Program-made: the position numbers and the translations under genes | Assembly (NCBI GenBank): GCA_002027195.1 | Contig: MWJO01000033.1 | Span: 1 to 64,000, forward strand | DNA: 64,000 nucleotides | Reading direction: 5' to 3' | DNA from: Streptomyces sp. GKU 895 | GTDB lineage: Bacteria; Actinomycetota; Actinomycetes; Streptomycetales; Streptomycetaceae | The notes under the pieces: generated by a model | Database searches by the model: none | The model's input: the letters and a program-made list of their open reading frames with translations, nothing else | Told to the model about the DNA's origin: nothing | Shown here: positions 53,099 to 61,727 of the stretch, piece after piece | How positions within the stretch are numbered: the stretch's first letter is position 1 | How the letters are laid out: every line of letters begins with the position of its first letter

Positions 53099-54121
53099 TC
53101 AGCGCCAGCCCAGTGCCGGAGCGACGTGCGTCAGGATGCTCTCGATCACATGGGCGTTGTACGCGACCCCGAGCTGGTTCGGCACGGTGAGGAGCAGCGT
53201 GTCGGCGGCGGCGACCGCTTCGTCCTGGGCGAGCTGCTTGACCAGGACGTCGGGTTCGGCGGCGTAGGAACGGCCGAAGATCGCGCGGGTGTCGGCGTCG
53301 AGGTAACCGATCTGGTCCTTGGAGTTGCCCTCACGGCCGAAGTAGGCGCGGTCGCGGTCGTCGACCAGCGCGAAGATGCTGCGGCTGACCGACACCCGCG
53401 GCTCACGGGTGTGCCCCGCTTCCCGCCAGGCCTCGCGGTAGACCTCGATCTGCTTGCGCTGCTGGACGTGCAGCGGCTCGCCGCTCTCGTCGTACTTGAG
53501 GGTCGAGCTCTGCAGGTTCATCCCGAGGCCGGCCGCCCAGGCCGCGGTGGCGTTGGAGCCGGAGCCCCACCAGATCCGGTCCCGGAGGCCTTCGGAGTGC
53601 GGTTCGATGCGCAGCAGCCCCGGCGGGTTGGAGAACATCGGGTTGGGGTCGGGCTCCGCGAACCCCTCGCCCCTCAGCACCTCGAGGAGCCGCTCGGTGT
53701 GAGCACGTGCCATGTCGGCGTCGGTGGCCCCCTCGGACGGCACATGCCCGAAGTGCCGCCAGCCGTCGATGACCTGCTCCGGGGATCCCCGGCTGATGCC
53801 GAGCTGCAGCCGGCCACCGGAGATCAGGTCGGCGGCGCCCGCGTCCTCGGCCATGTACAGCGGGTTCTCGTAGCGCATGTCGATCACGCCGGTGCCGATC
53901 TCGATGCGGCTGGTCCGCGCGCCGATGGCCGCGAGCAGCGGGAACGGCGAGGCGTACTGCCGCGCGAAGTGATGGACACGGAAGTACGCGCCGTCGGCGC
54001 CCAGCTCCTCCGCGGCCACCGCGAGGTCGATCGCCTGGAGCAGGGCGTCGGAGGCGGAGCGCGTCTGGGAGTGCGGCGACGGTGTCCAGTGTCCGAAGGA
54101 CAGGAACCCGATCTTTTTCAT
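53099..54121 (-). CDS. LLM-class flavin-dependent oxidoreductase
   Basis: 340 residues, a luciferase-like TIM barrel: DLAVAAEELGADGAYFRVHH near the start, TSRIEIGTGVIDMRYENPLY, GRLQLGISRGSPEQVIDGWR and a late RDRIWWGSGSNATAAWAAGL. It uses FMNH2 or F420. It starts at ATG 54121, 27 bases after the HxlR gene stop, so the two share a transcript. Probably acts on a reactive carbonyl or xenobiotic. Confidence 0.9.
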   Translation of the reverse strand: MKKIGFLSFGHWTPSPHSQTRSASDALLQAIDLAVAAEELGADGAYFRVHHFARQYASPFPLLAAIGARTSRIEIGTGVIDMRYENPLYMAEDAGAADLISGGRLQLGISRGSPEQVIDGWRHFGHVPSEGATDADMARAHTERLLEVLRGEGFAEPDPNPMFSNPPGLLRIEPHSEGLRDRIWWGSGSNATAAWAAGLGMNLQSSTLKYDESGEPLHVQQRKQIEVYREAWREAGHTREPRVSVSRSIFALVDDRDRAYFGREGNSKDQIGYLDADTRAIFGRSYAAEPDVLVKQLAQDEAVAAADTLLLTVPNQLGVAYNAHVIESILTHVAPALGWR

Positions 54122-54148
54122 GCCACTTTCAACAATCAAGGTCGTCGT

Positions 54149-54496
54149 TCATTCCCCACAGGCGGTCGACCGCTCACGTCCCCAGGCGGCCAGCGGCTGG
54201 AGCGCCTCGTTGAGGCGGGTGCCCTCCTCGGTCAGCGCGTACTCGACCCGGGGCGGCACCTCGTCGTAGGCGACCCGGCGTACGACACCGTCCGCTTCCA
54301 TCTCGCGCAGGTGAGAGGCCAGCACTTTCTCGGTGATCCCGGGGACCAGCCGGCGCAGCTCGCCGAAGCGCCGGCAGGGGTGCTCGTGCAGCGCCCAGAG
54401 GATCAGGACCTTCCACTTGCCGCCGATCACTTCCATCGCGCTGTCGATCCCGCAGACGTGCCCCTGTGACGTGCACGGCCGGTTCAGCGTCGTCAT
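54149..54496 (-). CDS. HxlR-family regulator
   Basis: 115 residues with the single HxlR winged helix: CGIDSAMEVIGGKWKVLILW, ALHEHPCRRFGELRRLVPGI and TEKVLASHLREMEADGVVRR. The two Cys near the start (PCTSQGHVCGI) may make it redox-sensing, as in HypR/YodB-type members. It lies between the LLM gene (same strand) and the divergent imine reductase. Confidence 0.92.
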   Translation of the reverse strand: MTTLNRPCTSQGHVCGIDSAMEVIGGKWKVLILWALHEHPCRRFGELRRLVPGITEKVLASHLREMEADGVVRRVAYDEVPPRVEYALTEEGTRLNEALQPLAAWGRERSTACGE

Positions 54497-54547
54497 ACCC
54501 CCACCCTTCTGAGCTGCTCACTCACCCCGCGGTAACCACCCACTGCG

Positions 54548-54559
54548 AAGTGCGTACTT
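54548..54559. promoter_or_regulatory. Probable HxlR operator
   Basis: AAGT-GCGT-ACTT is a perfect palindrome midway in the 98-base divergent gap, overlapping TTGATC (54558-54563), a possible -35 element of the imine-reductase gene. Confidence 0.5.
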
Positions 54560-54594
54560 GATCACCTCAGGGGCCTGCGACCAGCCTAATCCGC

Positions 54595-55506
54595 ATGACG
54601 CAGAACACCGTTGAGCAGAACACCGTTGAGCAGACCCCCGTGGAGAAGACCCCCCTCACCCTGCTGGGCCTTGGCGCGATGGGCACCGCCCTGGCCCGCG
54701 CGTGGCTGGCCGCCGGCCACCCGCTCACCGTCTGGAACCGCACCCCGTCCCGCGCTGCGGCCCTCGCCGCCGAGGGCGCGAACGTCGCGGCCAGTGCGGC
54801 AGCGGCGGTCGCGGCGAACCCCCTCGTCGTCGTATGTCTGCTGGACGATGCCTCGGTCGGCGAAGCGCTGACCGGCATCGACCTGACCGGCAGGGACCTG
54901 GTCAACCTGACCACCAGCACCCCGGCCCAGGCCCGCGCTCGCGCCGAGTGGGCTCGCGCGCAGGGCGCCCGCTGTCTGGACGGCGGAATCATGGCGGTCC
55001 CTCCGATGATCGGCGTCCCGGAATCCGGCGGCTACGTGTTCTACAGCGGCGCGCAGGAGGTGTTCGAGCAGTACCAGAGCACCTTGGGCGTCCCGGCCGG
55101 GACCACCTACGTCGGCCAGGACGCGGGCTTCGCCGCCCTGCACGACGTGGCACTGCTCAGCGCGATGTACGGGATGTTCGCCGGGGCCGCGCACGCCTTC
55201 GCGCTGATCCGCAAGGAGGACATCGACCCCGCCTCGCTCGCGCCCCTGCTCGCGGGCTGGCTGGTCGCGATGGCTCCGGCGGTCCACCGGACCGCCGACC
55301 AGTTGCGCAGCGGGGACTACACCAAAGGTGTCGTGTCCAACCTGGCCATGCAGGTGGCCGGCACACCGACCTTCCTGAGCACCGCGGAAGAGCAGGGCGT
55401 CAGTCCGGAACTGCTCAGCCCCTACTTCGAGTTGATGCGCCGACGTCTCGCCGAGGGCAGCGGGGAGGAGGACCTGACCGGCGTGATCGATCTGCTGGTG
55501 CGCTAG
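54595..55506 (+). CDS. NAD(P)-dependent imine reductase-type oxidoreductase
   Basis: 303 residues. The N-terminal Rossmann fold LTLLGLGAMGTALARAWLAA has the GxGxxG loop, the middle has LLDDASVGEAL and LVNLTTSTPAQARA, and the C-terminal helical domain is of the 6PGDH type (LHDVALLSAMYGMFAGAAHA, with Asp in the position seen in many imine reductases). The start region contains the 15-bp direct repeat AACACCGTTGAGCAG twice, giving NTVEQNTVEQ. It is divergent from hxlR, its probable regulator. Confidence 0.9.
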   Translation: MTQNTVEQNTVEQTPVEKTPLTLLGLGAMGTALARAWLAAGHPLTVWNRTPSRAAALAAEGANVAASAAAAVAANPLVVVCLLDDASVGEALTGIDLTGRDLVNLTTSTPAQARARAEWARAQGARCLDGGIMAVPPMIGVPESGGYVFYSGAQEVFEQYQSTLGVPAGTTYVGQDAGFAALHDVALLSAMYGMFAGAAHAFALIRKEDIDPASLAPLLAGWLVAMAPAVHRTADQLRSGDYTKGVVSNLAMQVAGTPTFLSTAEEQGVSPELLSPYFELMRRRLAEGSGEEDLTGVIDLLVR

Positions 55507-55541
55507 GTCGTGTGGGGGATGCCGGTCAACGCAGCCCAGGT

Positions 55542-55901
55542 CTTGAACCGGGCGAGTCACCGCTGGTGGCGGCACGACGAGAACTGGCCGAGGAAACCGG
55601 ACTCGACCCGGGGGCGGTCCTTGGTCGGTCCGTGCCGGTGGACCGTGATGTTCAGTGGAACGGCAAGCGATACGTCGGGACGGAGCACTTCTTTGTTGCG
55701 CGGTTCCCCGACGAGCAACCACCGCTCGTGCGGACCGGTCTGCTCCCCGATGAGCAGGCCAACCTGGACACACACGCCTGGATCGCATGGTCGGATCTGA
55801 GTTCGCTGCCGGACCCGGTTGAGCCGCCACAGTTGCCGGCCGTGCTCGGCACCTTGGTGCCGGACGGTCCGTGGCGTGATCGGGAGCGACGGGAGCAGTG
55901 A
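55542..55901 (+). pseudogene. 5'-truncated NUDIX hydrolase remnant
   Basis: Only the second half of a NUDIX protein is left: LEPGESPLVAARRELAEETG is the core and end of the Nudix box, followed by RYVGTEHFFVARFPDEQPPL and a normal C-terminus up to the stop at 55899-55901. No start codon with ribosome site and no N-terminal strands precede it; the break is at about 55540, shortly after the imine-reductase stop. The following 196 bases to the TetR stop hold nothing recognised. Confidence 0.75.
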
Positions 55902-56097
55902 ACCCGGTCGGCACGTACGTGTTCCGGCCGGCTGCGGAGGCGCCCACCGCCGATCGGAGTCAGATCCCGTCGAACACCTGCCGCCGATCTCTTGGAGTGC
56001 GAGCACCGCATGATGGCCGAAGGCCTGGCCGCTCTTCACGCCGCTGCGGGTAACCGGTGCAGGTGTGCGGGACCTTCCGAGCCGTGCTCTTCAGCTC

Positions 56098-56688
56098 TCA
56101 CCCGGCCCCCTCGCTGGGGCGGGCAGTGGTGAGCCCGGGGGTGACGAGGGTGAGCCATCGGGTGCGGGCCGGTGCGGGTTGGTCGATGGGGGCGGTGGCG
56201 AACAACAGATAGATGTCGTCGACCGTGACGTCGGGATGGACGTCGCCGGCGGCCTGTCCCGCTTGAATGATGGCCGCTACGGCGGTTCCGGCCCGGTCCT
56301 CGGCGCTACGGTCACCGGGCTCCGCTCCCAGGGTCTGCGCGGCCGCCTTGACGGCACGGTCGGTCACCGACGTCTCGACGACGCGACCGAGGAGCGCGGT
56401 CAGTTCCTCCAGCGCGCGGGCTCCGGCGGAGACACGCGCGTACGTGGCCTCCGCGTCGTCGGCCACCCGCGTGACGTACTCCGCGACAACGGCCGCGACC
56501 AGGTCGGTCTTGGTGGGGAAGTGCCGGTAGAGCGTGCCGACCGCGACGCCCGCCGCGGCGGCGATCTCATCCATCCCGACCTCGGGCCCGTGCACGGCGA
56601 TCTGCTCACCGGCCGCGGCAAGGATCTTCTTTCGGTTACGGACCGCGTCGGCGCGCGGCGCCCTGGCCTGGGCCACGAGATCGTCCAC
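56098..56688 (-). CDS. TetR-family regulator of the SDR gene
   Basis: 196 residues. Helix-turn-helix at about residues 16-62: RKKILAAAGEQIAVHGPEVG, then MDEIAAAAGVAVGTLYRHFP. The C-terminal domain is of the SbtR-type (TetR_C_33-like) class. Divergent from an SDR gene with two clear operators between the starts. ATG 56688 lies 20 bases from the first operator. Confidence 0.93.
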   Translation of the reverse strand: MDDLVAQARAPRADAVRNRKKILAAAGEQIAVHGPEVGMDEIAAAAGVAVGTLYRHFPTKTDLVAAVVAEYVTRVADDAEATYARVSAGARALEELTALLGRVVETSVTDRAVKAAAQTLGAEPGDRSAEDRAGTAVAAIIQAGQAAGDVHPDVTVDDIYLLFATAPIDQPAPARTRWLTLVTPGLTTARPSEGAG

Positions 56689-56707
56689 CTCTCCACTTGC
56701 GTAAACA

Positions 56708-56745
56708 TGAACCGTGGTTCACGATAGATAGTGAACCGCAGTTCA
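56708..56745. promoter_or_regulatory. Two TetR operators
   Basis: TGAACC-GT-GGTTCA (56708-56721) is a perfect palindrome; TGAAC-CGCA-GTTCA (56732-56745) is a second copy with one weaker position. Their centres are 24 bases apart. They cover the promoter region of both divergent genes. Confidence 0.85.
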
Positions 56746-56768
56746 GTTTACTCGTGAAGGAACCCGTC

Positions 56769-57599
56769 ATGCCACTCAAGACCGCCCTCGTCACTGGTGC
56801 CTCCTCCGGCATCGGCGAAGCCACGGCCCTCAAGCTCCAGGAACTCGGCTACACCGTGTACGGAGCCGCCCGCCGCACAGACCGCCTGCACGAACTCGCC
56901 GACCGCGGCGTACGGCCCCTGGCCATGGACGTCACGGACGACGCCTCCATGCAGGCCGGCATCGAGAAGGTCATCGCCGAGACCGGCCGCATCGACGTGC
57001 TCGTCAACAACGCCGGTTACGGCTCCTACGGCGCCATCGAGGACGTCCCGCTGGACGAGGCCCGCTACCAGTTCGAGGTCAATGTCTTCGGCGCGATCCG
57101 CCTGGCCCAGCTCGCCCTGCCCCACATGCGTGCCCAGCGCTCCGGCACCGTCGTGAACATCACCTCGATGGGCGGCAAGATCCACACTCCGCTCGGCGGC
57201 TGGTACCACGGCACCAAGTTCGCCCTCGAAGCCCTCAGCGACTGCCTGCGGGTGGAGGCCAAGCCCTTCGGCATCGACGTGGTCGTCGTCGAGCCCGGCG
57301 GTATCGCCACCGAATGGGGCGGCATCGCCGCCGACAAGCTGGAGAAGTCCTCCGCCGGCGGCGCCTACGCCGCCCAGGCCGCCGCCGTGGCTTCCACCCT
57401 GCGCTCGGAGGCCAACGCCAAACGCAACTCCCCGCCCTCCGTCATCGCCGACGCCATCGGCAAGGCCGTCACCGCCCGACGCCCCAAGACCCGCTACGTC
57501 AAAGGCTTCGGCGCCCGACCGCTCATCACGCTGCGCCGGATCCTGCCCGACCGCGCCTTCGACTCGGTCATCAGCCGAGCGGTCGGCCTCGCACGCTGA
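56769..57599 (+). CDS. Short-chain dehydrogenase/reductase
   Basis: 276 residues of the classical SDR type: TALVTGASSGIGEATALKLQ cofactor loop, VLVNNAGYGSYGAIEDVPLD (NNAG), catalytic Ser in NITSMGGKIH and YxxxK in YHGTKFALEALSDC. The extended C-terminus (TRYVKGFGARPLITLRRILP) is typical of the short-chain oxidoreductases beside TetR genes. ATG 56769 follows GTGAAGGAACC. Substrate unknown, presumably linked to the TetR ligand. Confidence 0.94.
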   Translation: MPLKTALVTGASSGIGEATALKLQELGYTVYGAARRTDRLHELADRGVRPLAMDVTDDASMQAGIEKVIAETGRIDVLVNNAGYGSYGAIEDVPLDEARYQFEVNVFGAIRLAQLALPHMRAQRSGTVVNITSMGGKIHTPLGGWYHGTKFALEALSDCLRVEAKPFGIDVVVVEPGGIATEWGGIAADKLEKSSAGGAYAAQAAAVASTLRSEANAKRNSPPSVIADAIGKAVTARRPKTRYVKGFGARPLITLRRILPDRAFDSVISRAVGLAR

Positions 57600-57642
57600 G
57601 GTGTAAGGCGGATTGTGGGGACGTCGTCGCGCTCCCCACGGT

Positions 57643-58860
57643 TCATGCGTTGCCGGGCTGCTGCCTCAGGCGTGTGCGTGCTGCGGCGCGTACCTCGGCA
57701 GTCTCTGCCGGGTCGTCGCTCAGTATCGCGATGCGTGCCAGGGCTTCCGGGCCGGCGGGTGCTGAGACGACCGCGAGAAGCCGGGCGTGCTCTTCGCAGT
57801 CCCACAGGGATTCGGTGAGGGCGTAGTCGAGGCCGTGCGGATCGATGGCGGCGAGTGCCCGGAGGTAGGCAGCTCGTTCGTACGAGTGCGGGGTGTGCAG
57901 CCAGAACCGCCGCAGGTAGGGGGCCGCTGCGGCGGCGTCGGGGCCGAACCGGGCCAGACGCCGGGCCGTGCGGTCAGGGCCGCACCAGGTGTGCGCCGCC
58001 CACTGCCCGGCAAGTTCCTGTACGAGTCCCGGCAGCGCCTCGGGGCCGGGGTGTTCGGCCAGGACCTGCGCCCCCAACTGGACCAGCCAGGGTCGCCCGT
58101 CCTGGACCCAGACCTTGGCCGCGGGTACGGCCGCCGCTCCGAGGCGGTCCACAGCCCGCGCGATCAGGGCCGGCACCCGGTGCCCGTCCGGCGGGCCCGA
58201 CAAGGGGACCAGCGGGATCAGTTCCTCCGTCGGCTGCCGGCCGAGGAGCGCACGCAGCGCTTCGCACTTCGTTTCCTCTGGTCCGCGGACGTCGGCCAGC
58301 AGGCCGAGCAGCTCCGCGGTGCCGAGCTGGTCCAGGGAGGCCCGCGGAACACGCGTACGGCCGGGCACCTTGATCCCGAACCGTATCCACGGCTCGACGC
58401 ACCACGGCGGTTCTCCTCCCTCACTGATCCGGGCACGTGCGAGGGGACCGAGATCCTCCCACCACTCGGTCGGCCAACAGGATGCCACCGACTCCAGCAC
58501 ACGGCGCCAGTGCCGCCCCTGCCGGACGTACGCCCGCAGCCCCTCCCGGGCCTCCTCCACGCCGATGAGAGCCAGGAGTTGCAGCACCTCGCAGGCCCGC
58601 AGACAGGCCTCTTCGTCCGCCGCCAACCAACCCGGGATCGGTGAAAGAGACAGTCCCAACTCCTGGACGAGCCGCGCCAGATAGAGGGCACGGTCGTCGG
58701 TCGCGTGCCAGCGCCAGTCCCGGCGGATGGCGTCATGGACGAACCCGGCTGATTTCGCGGGGTCTTGGAGCGCTCGTATCGCGCCGAGGCCGCGGCCACG
58801 TTGCAGCAGGCCCTCGACGCCGTCGTGGCGGGCGTAGAACATCTCGTTCTCGTCGTTCAT
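57643..58860 (-). CDS. Hypothetical protein with HEAT-like repeats
   Basis: 405 residues, Trp/Leu/Ala-rich, with repeated helix pairs (LACEVLQLLALIGVEEAREG-like units, LGTAELLGLLADVRGPEETK, LVQLGAQVLAEHPGPEALPG and AAYLRALAAIDPHGLDYALT). Likely an ARM/HEAT scaffold. The start MNDENEMFYARHDGVEGLLQ resembles Streptomyces HEAT-repeat proteins of unknown role. No catalytic motif. It is convergent with the SDR gene. Confidence 0.75.
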   Translation of the reverse strand: MNDENEMFYARHDGVEGLLQRGRGLGAIRALQDPAKSAGFVHDAIRRDWRWHATDDRALYLARLVQELGLSLSPIPGWLAADEEACLRACEVLQLLALIGVEEAREGLRAYVRQGRHWRRVLESVASCWPTEWWEDLGPLARARISEGGEPPWCVEPWIRFGIKVPGRTRVPRASLDQLGTAELLGLLADVRGPEETKCEALRALLGRQPTEELIPLVPLSGPPDGHRVPALIARAVDRLGAAAVPAAKVWVQDGRPWLVQLGAQVLAEHPGPEALPGLVQELAGQWAAHTWCGPDRTARRLARFGPDAAAAAPYLRRFWLHTPHSYERAAYLRALAAIDPHGLDYALTESLWDCEEHARLLAVVSAPAGPEALARIAILSDDPAETAEVRAAARTRLRQQPGNA

Positions 58861-58970
58861 CCCCCCGCACCCTGCCCGACCTCACACCGGGCTGCCAGGA
58901 AATATCGCTCCGGCCTTACCGTGCTGCATGCTGAGGGTGCGATCACGAGCGGTGGCAGGGGGGCCAGTTG

Positions 58971-59972
58971 GTGTTACGTATTCACTTCACGGCGGAAGAC
59001 CTTGCACGTACACGGGTGGCCGCGACGATCGGTGTCGCGGCGGAGCTCTACTACAGCTTGGAGCTGCTGAGGGAGAAGCGGGACCTTCCGCACCTGCGTT
59101 CGTGGCGGGCGGCCGTCGCGGGCCGGATGGGAGCGGACACACGTCCCCTGACGTCGTTGGTGCCGGTGCGCGGTCCCGGACTGGATCTGCTGGCGCTGAT
59201 GGGTGATGTGTCGTCTCTGGACCACGCCGTGGACAACCTGCTGCACGCGCCGGTGACCCGGCTGCGGCGCGAGTTCGAAGGCCTCGACTTCCGTCCCGGA
59301 CACCTGCCGTGGGCCAGGCGGGTGGCGGAGGGAGACCGCGACGCGCTGCGGGAGCTCGCCGAGGCCGTGCGCGCCTGCCATCGACTGACCGTGGAGCCGT
59401 ACTGGCACCGAGGGCGGTCCGAGTTGGTCGCGCTGGCCACCCGTTGCGCGAACCTGGTGCTGGAGGGAGGCATCGATCTTCTGCTGCGCTCGGTCTGCGC
59501 ACCACTGGTCCGCTGGCGTCCGCCGGTGCTCGAAGCCCCCTACCCGCGACGGATCGAAGTGCGCCTGAAGGGGAGGGGGTTGATCATCACGCCCACCGTC
59601 TTCTCGAAGCTCCCGGTGAGCTTGCTGTGGGACCCGCTCGACACCACCCAGCCACCCCGGCTGACGGTGCCGGCCCTGCGCCGGCCACTGACGGGCCCCG
59701 AGCCGGGCGAAGCCGACGACTCCACCGTCCGGAACCTGGAATCTCTGCTCGGCCGCACGCGCGCTGCTGCCCTGCAGGTGACAGCGGAAGGCTGCACGAC
59801 GACCGAGCTGGCACGCCGCCTCAACGTCACGGCTGCAGCCGCCAGTCAGCACGCGACCGTGCTGCGCAACACGGACCTCATCACCACCAGCCGTCGCGGC
59901 GGGTCCGTGCTGCACTTCATCACACCGCTCGGCCTGGCCCTGTTGCGGACCGGCGGCCTGGTACAGGAGTGA
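58971..59972 (+). CDS. ArsR-type winged-helix regulator with a TTA codon at position 2
   Basis: 333 residues. A long N-terminal domain (LRIHFTAEDLARTRVAATIG, then the region to about residue 245) and a C-terminal winged helix: LGRTRAAALQVTAEGCTTTE, LARRLNVTAAAASQHATVLR and NTDLITTSRRGGSVLHFI. This inverted order is common in a Streptomyces family of putative ArsR regulators. The second codon is TTA (58974-58976), which needs the bldA tRNA. GTG 58971 is used; TTG 58968 is next to it. Confidence 0.87.
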   Translation: MLRIHFTAEDLARTRVAATIGVAAELYYSLELLREKRDLPHLRSWRAAVAGRMGADTRPLTSLVPVRGPGLDLLALMGDVSSLDHAVDNLLHAPVTRLRREFEGLDFRPGHLPWARRVAEGDRDALRELAEAVRACHRLTVEPYWHRGRSELVALATRCANLVLEGGIDLLLRSVCAPLVRWRPPVLEAPYPRRIEVRLKGRGLIITPTVFSKLPVSLLWDPLDTTQPPRLTVPALRRPLTGPEPGEADDSTVRNLESLLGRTRAAALQVTAEGCTTTELARRLNVTAAAASQHATVLRNTDLITTSRRGGSVLHFITPLGLALLRTGGLVQE

Positions 59973-60007
59973 GCCCCGCAGACGTCGCCGCATCAACCCC
60001 CGGTCGT

Positions 60008-60045
60008 GCGGCCCCCTTTAAGCCGTGACTTAAGGGGTGGGCCGC
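60008..60045. terminator. Long inverted repeat, probable terminator
   Basis: GCGGCCCCCTTTAAG (60008-60022) pairs with CTTAAGGGGTGGGCCGC (60029-60045), with a six-base loop and a small bulge. It lies 36 bases after the regulator stop and 61 before the next start. Confidence 0.8.
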
Positions 60046-60060
60046 AGGTGGCGAGCCCCT

Positions 60061-60098
60061 CCAGGATGTGGAGCCGAAACCAGCTCCCACCATCCTGG
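60061..60098 (+). promoter_or_regulatory. Hairpin overlapping the ribosome site of the secreted protein
   Basis: CCAGGATG (60061-60068) pairs with CATCCTGG (60091-60098), and the inner GGAGC (60070-60074) with GCTCC further closes it. The ribosome site GGAG (60097-60100) is half inside the stem, eight bases before the ATG at 60106. Confidence 0.6.
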
Positions 60099-60105
60099 AG
60101 AACAC

Positions 60106-60543
60106 ATGCGGACTCATCTCGCCGCCGCGCTCGGTACCGTCGTGCTGACCGCGGGCACCTTGCTGGGCGCTCCCGCCGCCGGCGCTCAGACATCCGACTA
60201 CCCCACGACCGCTTACGGACCTGTCACGGTCGGGAACACGTGGACGCAGGGCACGATCACCTGGTACAACCGCTCGGTCGCGGTGGTGGGGACGCACAAG
60301 TCGGTGAGCGCGGCGGGACCGGCGTACTGCCGACGCACGTGGGCGTACACCTATGACGCCCACGATACGAAGTTGGGCTCCGCCGGTTCCGTTTCCTCCG
60401 ACACGGCGTGTGGCGCGACCGTGAACTTCAGCAGCTTCGACGTTCCGGCTGACGTCCCCGGCGGGGCCGCGTTCGTGCGGGTCTGCCTCGATGACGGCAA
60501 TCTCAAGGACCTGCTCTGCAGCCCTCGCTACCGGCGCCCCTGA
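60106..60543 (+). CDS. Small secreted protein of unknown function
   Basis: 145 residues. Sec signal peptide (hydrophobic LAAALGTVVLTAGTLLGAPA, cleavage after AGA). The mature part is beta-rich with four Cys (AYCRRTW, DTACGA, RVCLDD and LLCSP), probably two disulphides: YGPVTVGNTWTQGTITWYNR is a sandwich-like strand set. No family is recognised. ATG 60106. The upstream hairpin may control its translation. Confidence 0.75.
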   Translation: MRTHLAAALGTVVLTAGTLLGAPAAGAQTSDYPTTAYGPVTVGNTWTQGTITWYNRSVAVVGTHKSVSAAGPAYCRRTWAYTYDAHDTKLGSAGSVSSDTACGATVNFSSFDVPADVPGGAAFVRVCLDDGNLKDLLCSPRYRRP

Positions 60544-60561
60544 ATCCATCCTCGACGATCG

Positions 60562-60951
60562 TCAGGTGGCGGGGTCCACTTCGGGGTGCGTGAAGCGGAC
60601 GGGCTTGCCCAGCGATCGGGCGTAGGCGATTTCGGCTCGGGTGCTGTCTCCGATGTAGTCGCCCACCACGAGCACCTCGTCAGCGAGCCGGATCTTCGCC
60701 CGGTGCAGATCGTCGAGCCGAACCTTCAGGGCCTCGGCCTCGACAGGATCGGACCACAGTGCGTGCGGTGACTTGAGGTCGCAGCCCGGCTTGACGACGA
60801 TCCTTCCCGCTTTGGTCTCCCGTAGATCAGCCTCCGCCATCTCGGCCATGAAACGCGTGGAGCCGCAGATCGCGACGATACGAGGGAGGCTCAACTGCCG
60901 CTTCACGGCGGAGAGTTGCTCCTCGGGGCTGAGCGGTTGCGCGGATGTCAC
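60562..60951 (-). CDS. Nucleoside 2-deoxyribosyltransferase-like protein
   Basis: 129 residues with the small Rossmann-like fold: RIVAICGSTRFMAEMAEADL, then ADEVLVVGDYIGDSTRAEIA as the acidic second half, in which the Glu of RAEI could be the nucleophile. Proteins like this (SLOG/NDT relatives) handle nucleotides or ribosyl ligands. Conserved in Streptomyces as hypothetical. Confidence 0.72.
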   Translation of the reverse strand: MTSAQPLSPEEQLSAVKRQLSLPRIVAICGSTRFMAEMAEADLRETKAGRIVVKPGCDLKSPHALWSDPVEAEALKVRLDDLHRAKIRLADEVLVVGDYIGDSTRAEIAYARSLGKPVRFTHPEVDPAT

Positions 60952-61009
60952 TGGTTCCTCCTGCCAAAGCTGTCGACGGGGCTCCCAGCTTCGCCCCGTC
61001 CGGTGGTCG

Positions 61010-61678
61010 TCAAGGATGGAACCGCCAGCGGCCTTCAGAGATGACGTCCAACTCGCCGTCCCTGACGCGCAGGGCCGTCGCGTCGTCGATGAAGTAGATC
61101 GGGAAATCGGCGCGCGCGGCGATGCGGTCGGCCCAGGCGTCGTCCCGGTCGGGGAAGTCCGGTGAGTACAGGTGAGGTTTGAGATACCAGTCGAAGAGCC
61201 CGAACGGCGGCTCCACGGTCGTCGCGCCGAGCACGTGGAGGTCGGCGGTGTCCCCGATGACGTCGGCGGAGTGGCCGGTGAGATGACGGCTGAAGATCAT
61301 CGATCCGGCGCTGAATCCGACGTAGACCCGGCTCTCCAGCGCCTTGAGGAAGCCGTCGGCCAGGCCGTTGCCCGTGATGCTGCGGGCGAGGTGGTAGTGG
61401 TTGCCGCCGCTGACGTAGACGACGTCGGCGCGGAGCAGCCGGTCGAGGACCATCTGCCGGGGCAGGCCGTTCAGTTCCAGGACGTCGAACTCCCGCCAGC
61501 CCAGGCCGTGCAACCGGTTCATGTCCGCGATGAACCAGCTGTGGTCGCCTGGCTCGGCGAGCGATGCGGTGGGGACGTACACGACGTTCGCCGATCCGAA
61601 CGGCTTGCCCAGCATGTCCCGCAGCGCATCGCGCAGTGTCTGGTTGCTCAGGCCGCTCGCCGTCAGCAGAAAGTTCAT
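61010..61678 (-). CDS. Peptidase E-like (peptidase family S51)
   Basis: 222 residues from ATG 61678. Glutamine-amidotransferase-like fold: LLTASGLSNQTLRDALRDML start, VVYVSGGNHYHLARSI and nucleophile Ser in YVGFSAGSMIFSRHL; FDWYLKPHLYSP includes a candidate His. Peptidase E cleaves N-terminal Asp-Xaa dipeptides in the cytoplasm. 11-base gaps and 3' overlaps do not link it to neighbours. Confidence 0.88.
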   Translation of the reverse strand: MNFLLTASGLSNQTLRDALRDMLGKPFGSANVVYVPTASLAEPGDHSWFIADMNRLHGLGWREFDVLELNGLPRQMVLDRLLRADVVYVSGGNHYHLARSITGNGLADGFLKALESRVYVGFSAGSMIFSRHLTGHSADVIGDTADLHVLGATTVEPPFGLFDWYLKPHLYSPDFPDRDDAWADRIAARADFPIYFIDDATALRVRDGELDVISEGRWRFHP

Positions 61679-61727
61679 CGGGCGAGCCAAGCACGGCTGA
61701 CGGGCGCTCGCAACGAGACCGCGCCCC

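Noticed and set aside
54595..54640. AACACCGTTGAGCAG direct repeat as a regulatory iteron
   Set aside because: It lies inside the coding start of the imine reductase and keeps the frame, so it is a coding micro-duplication.
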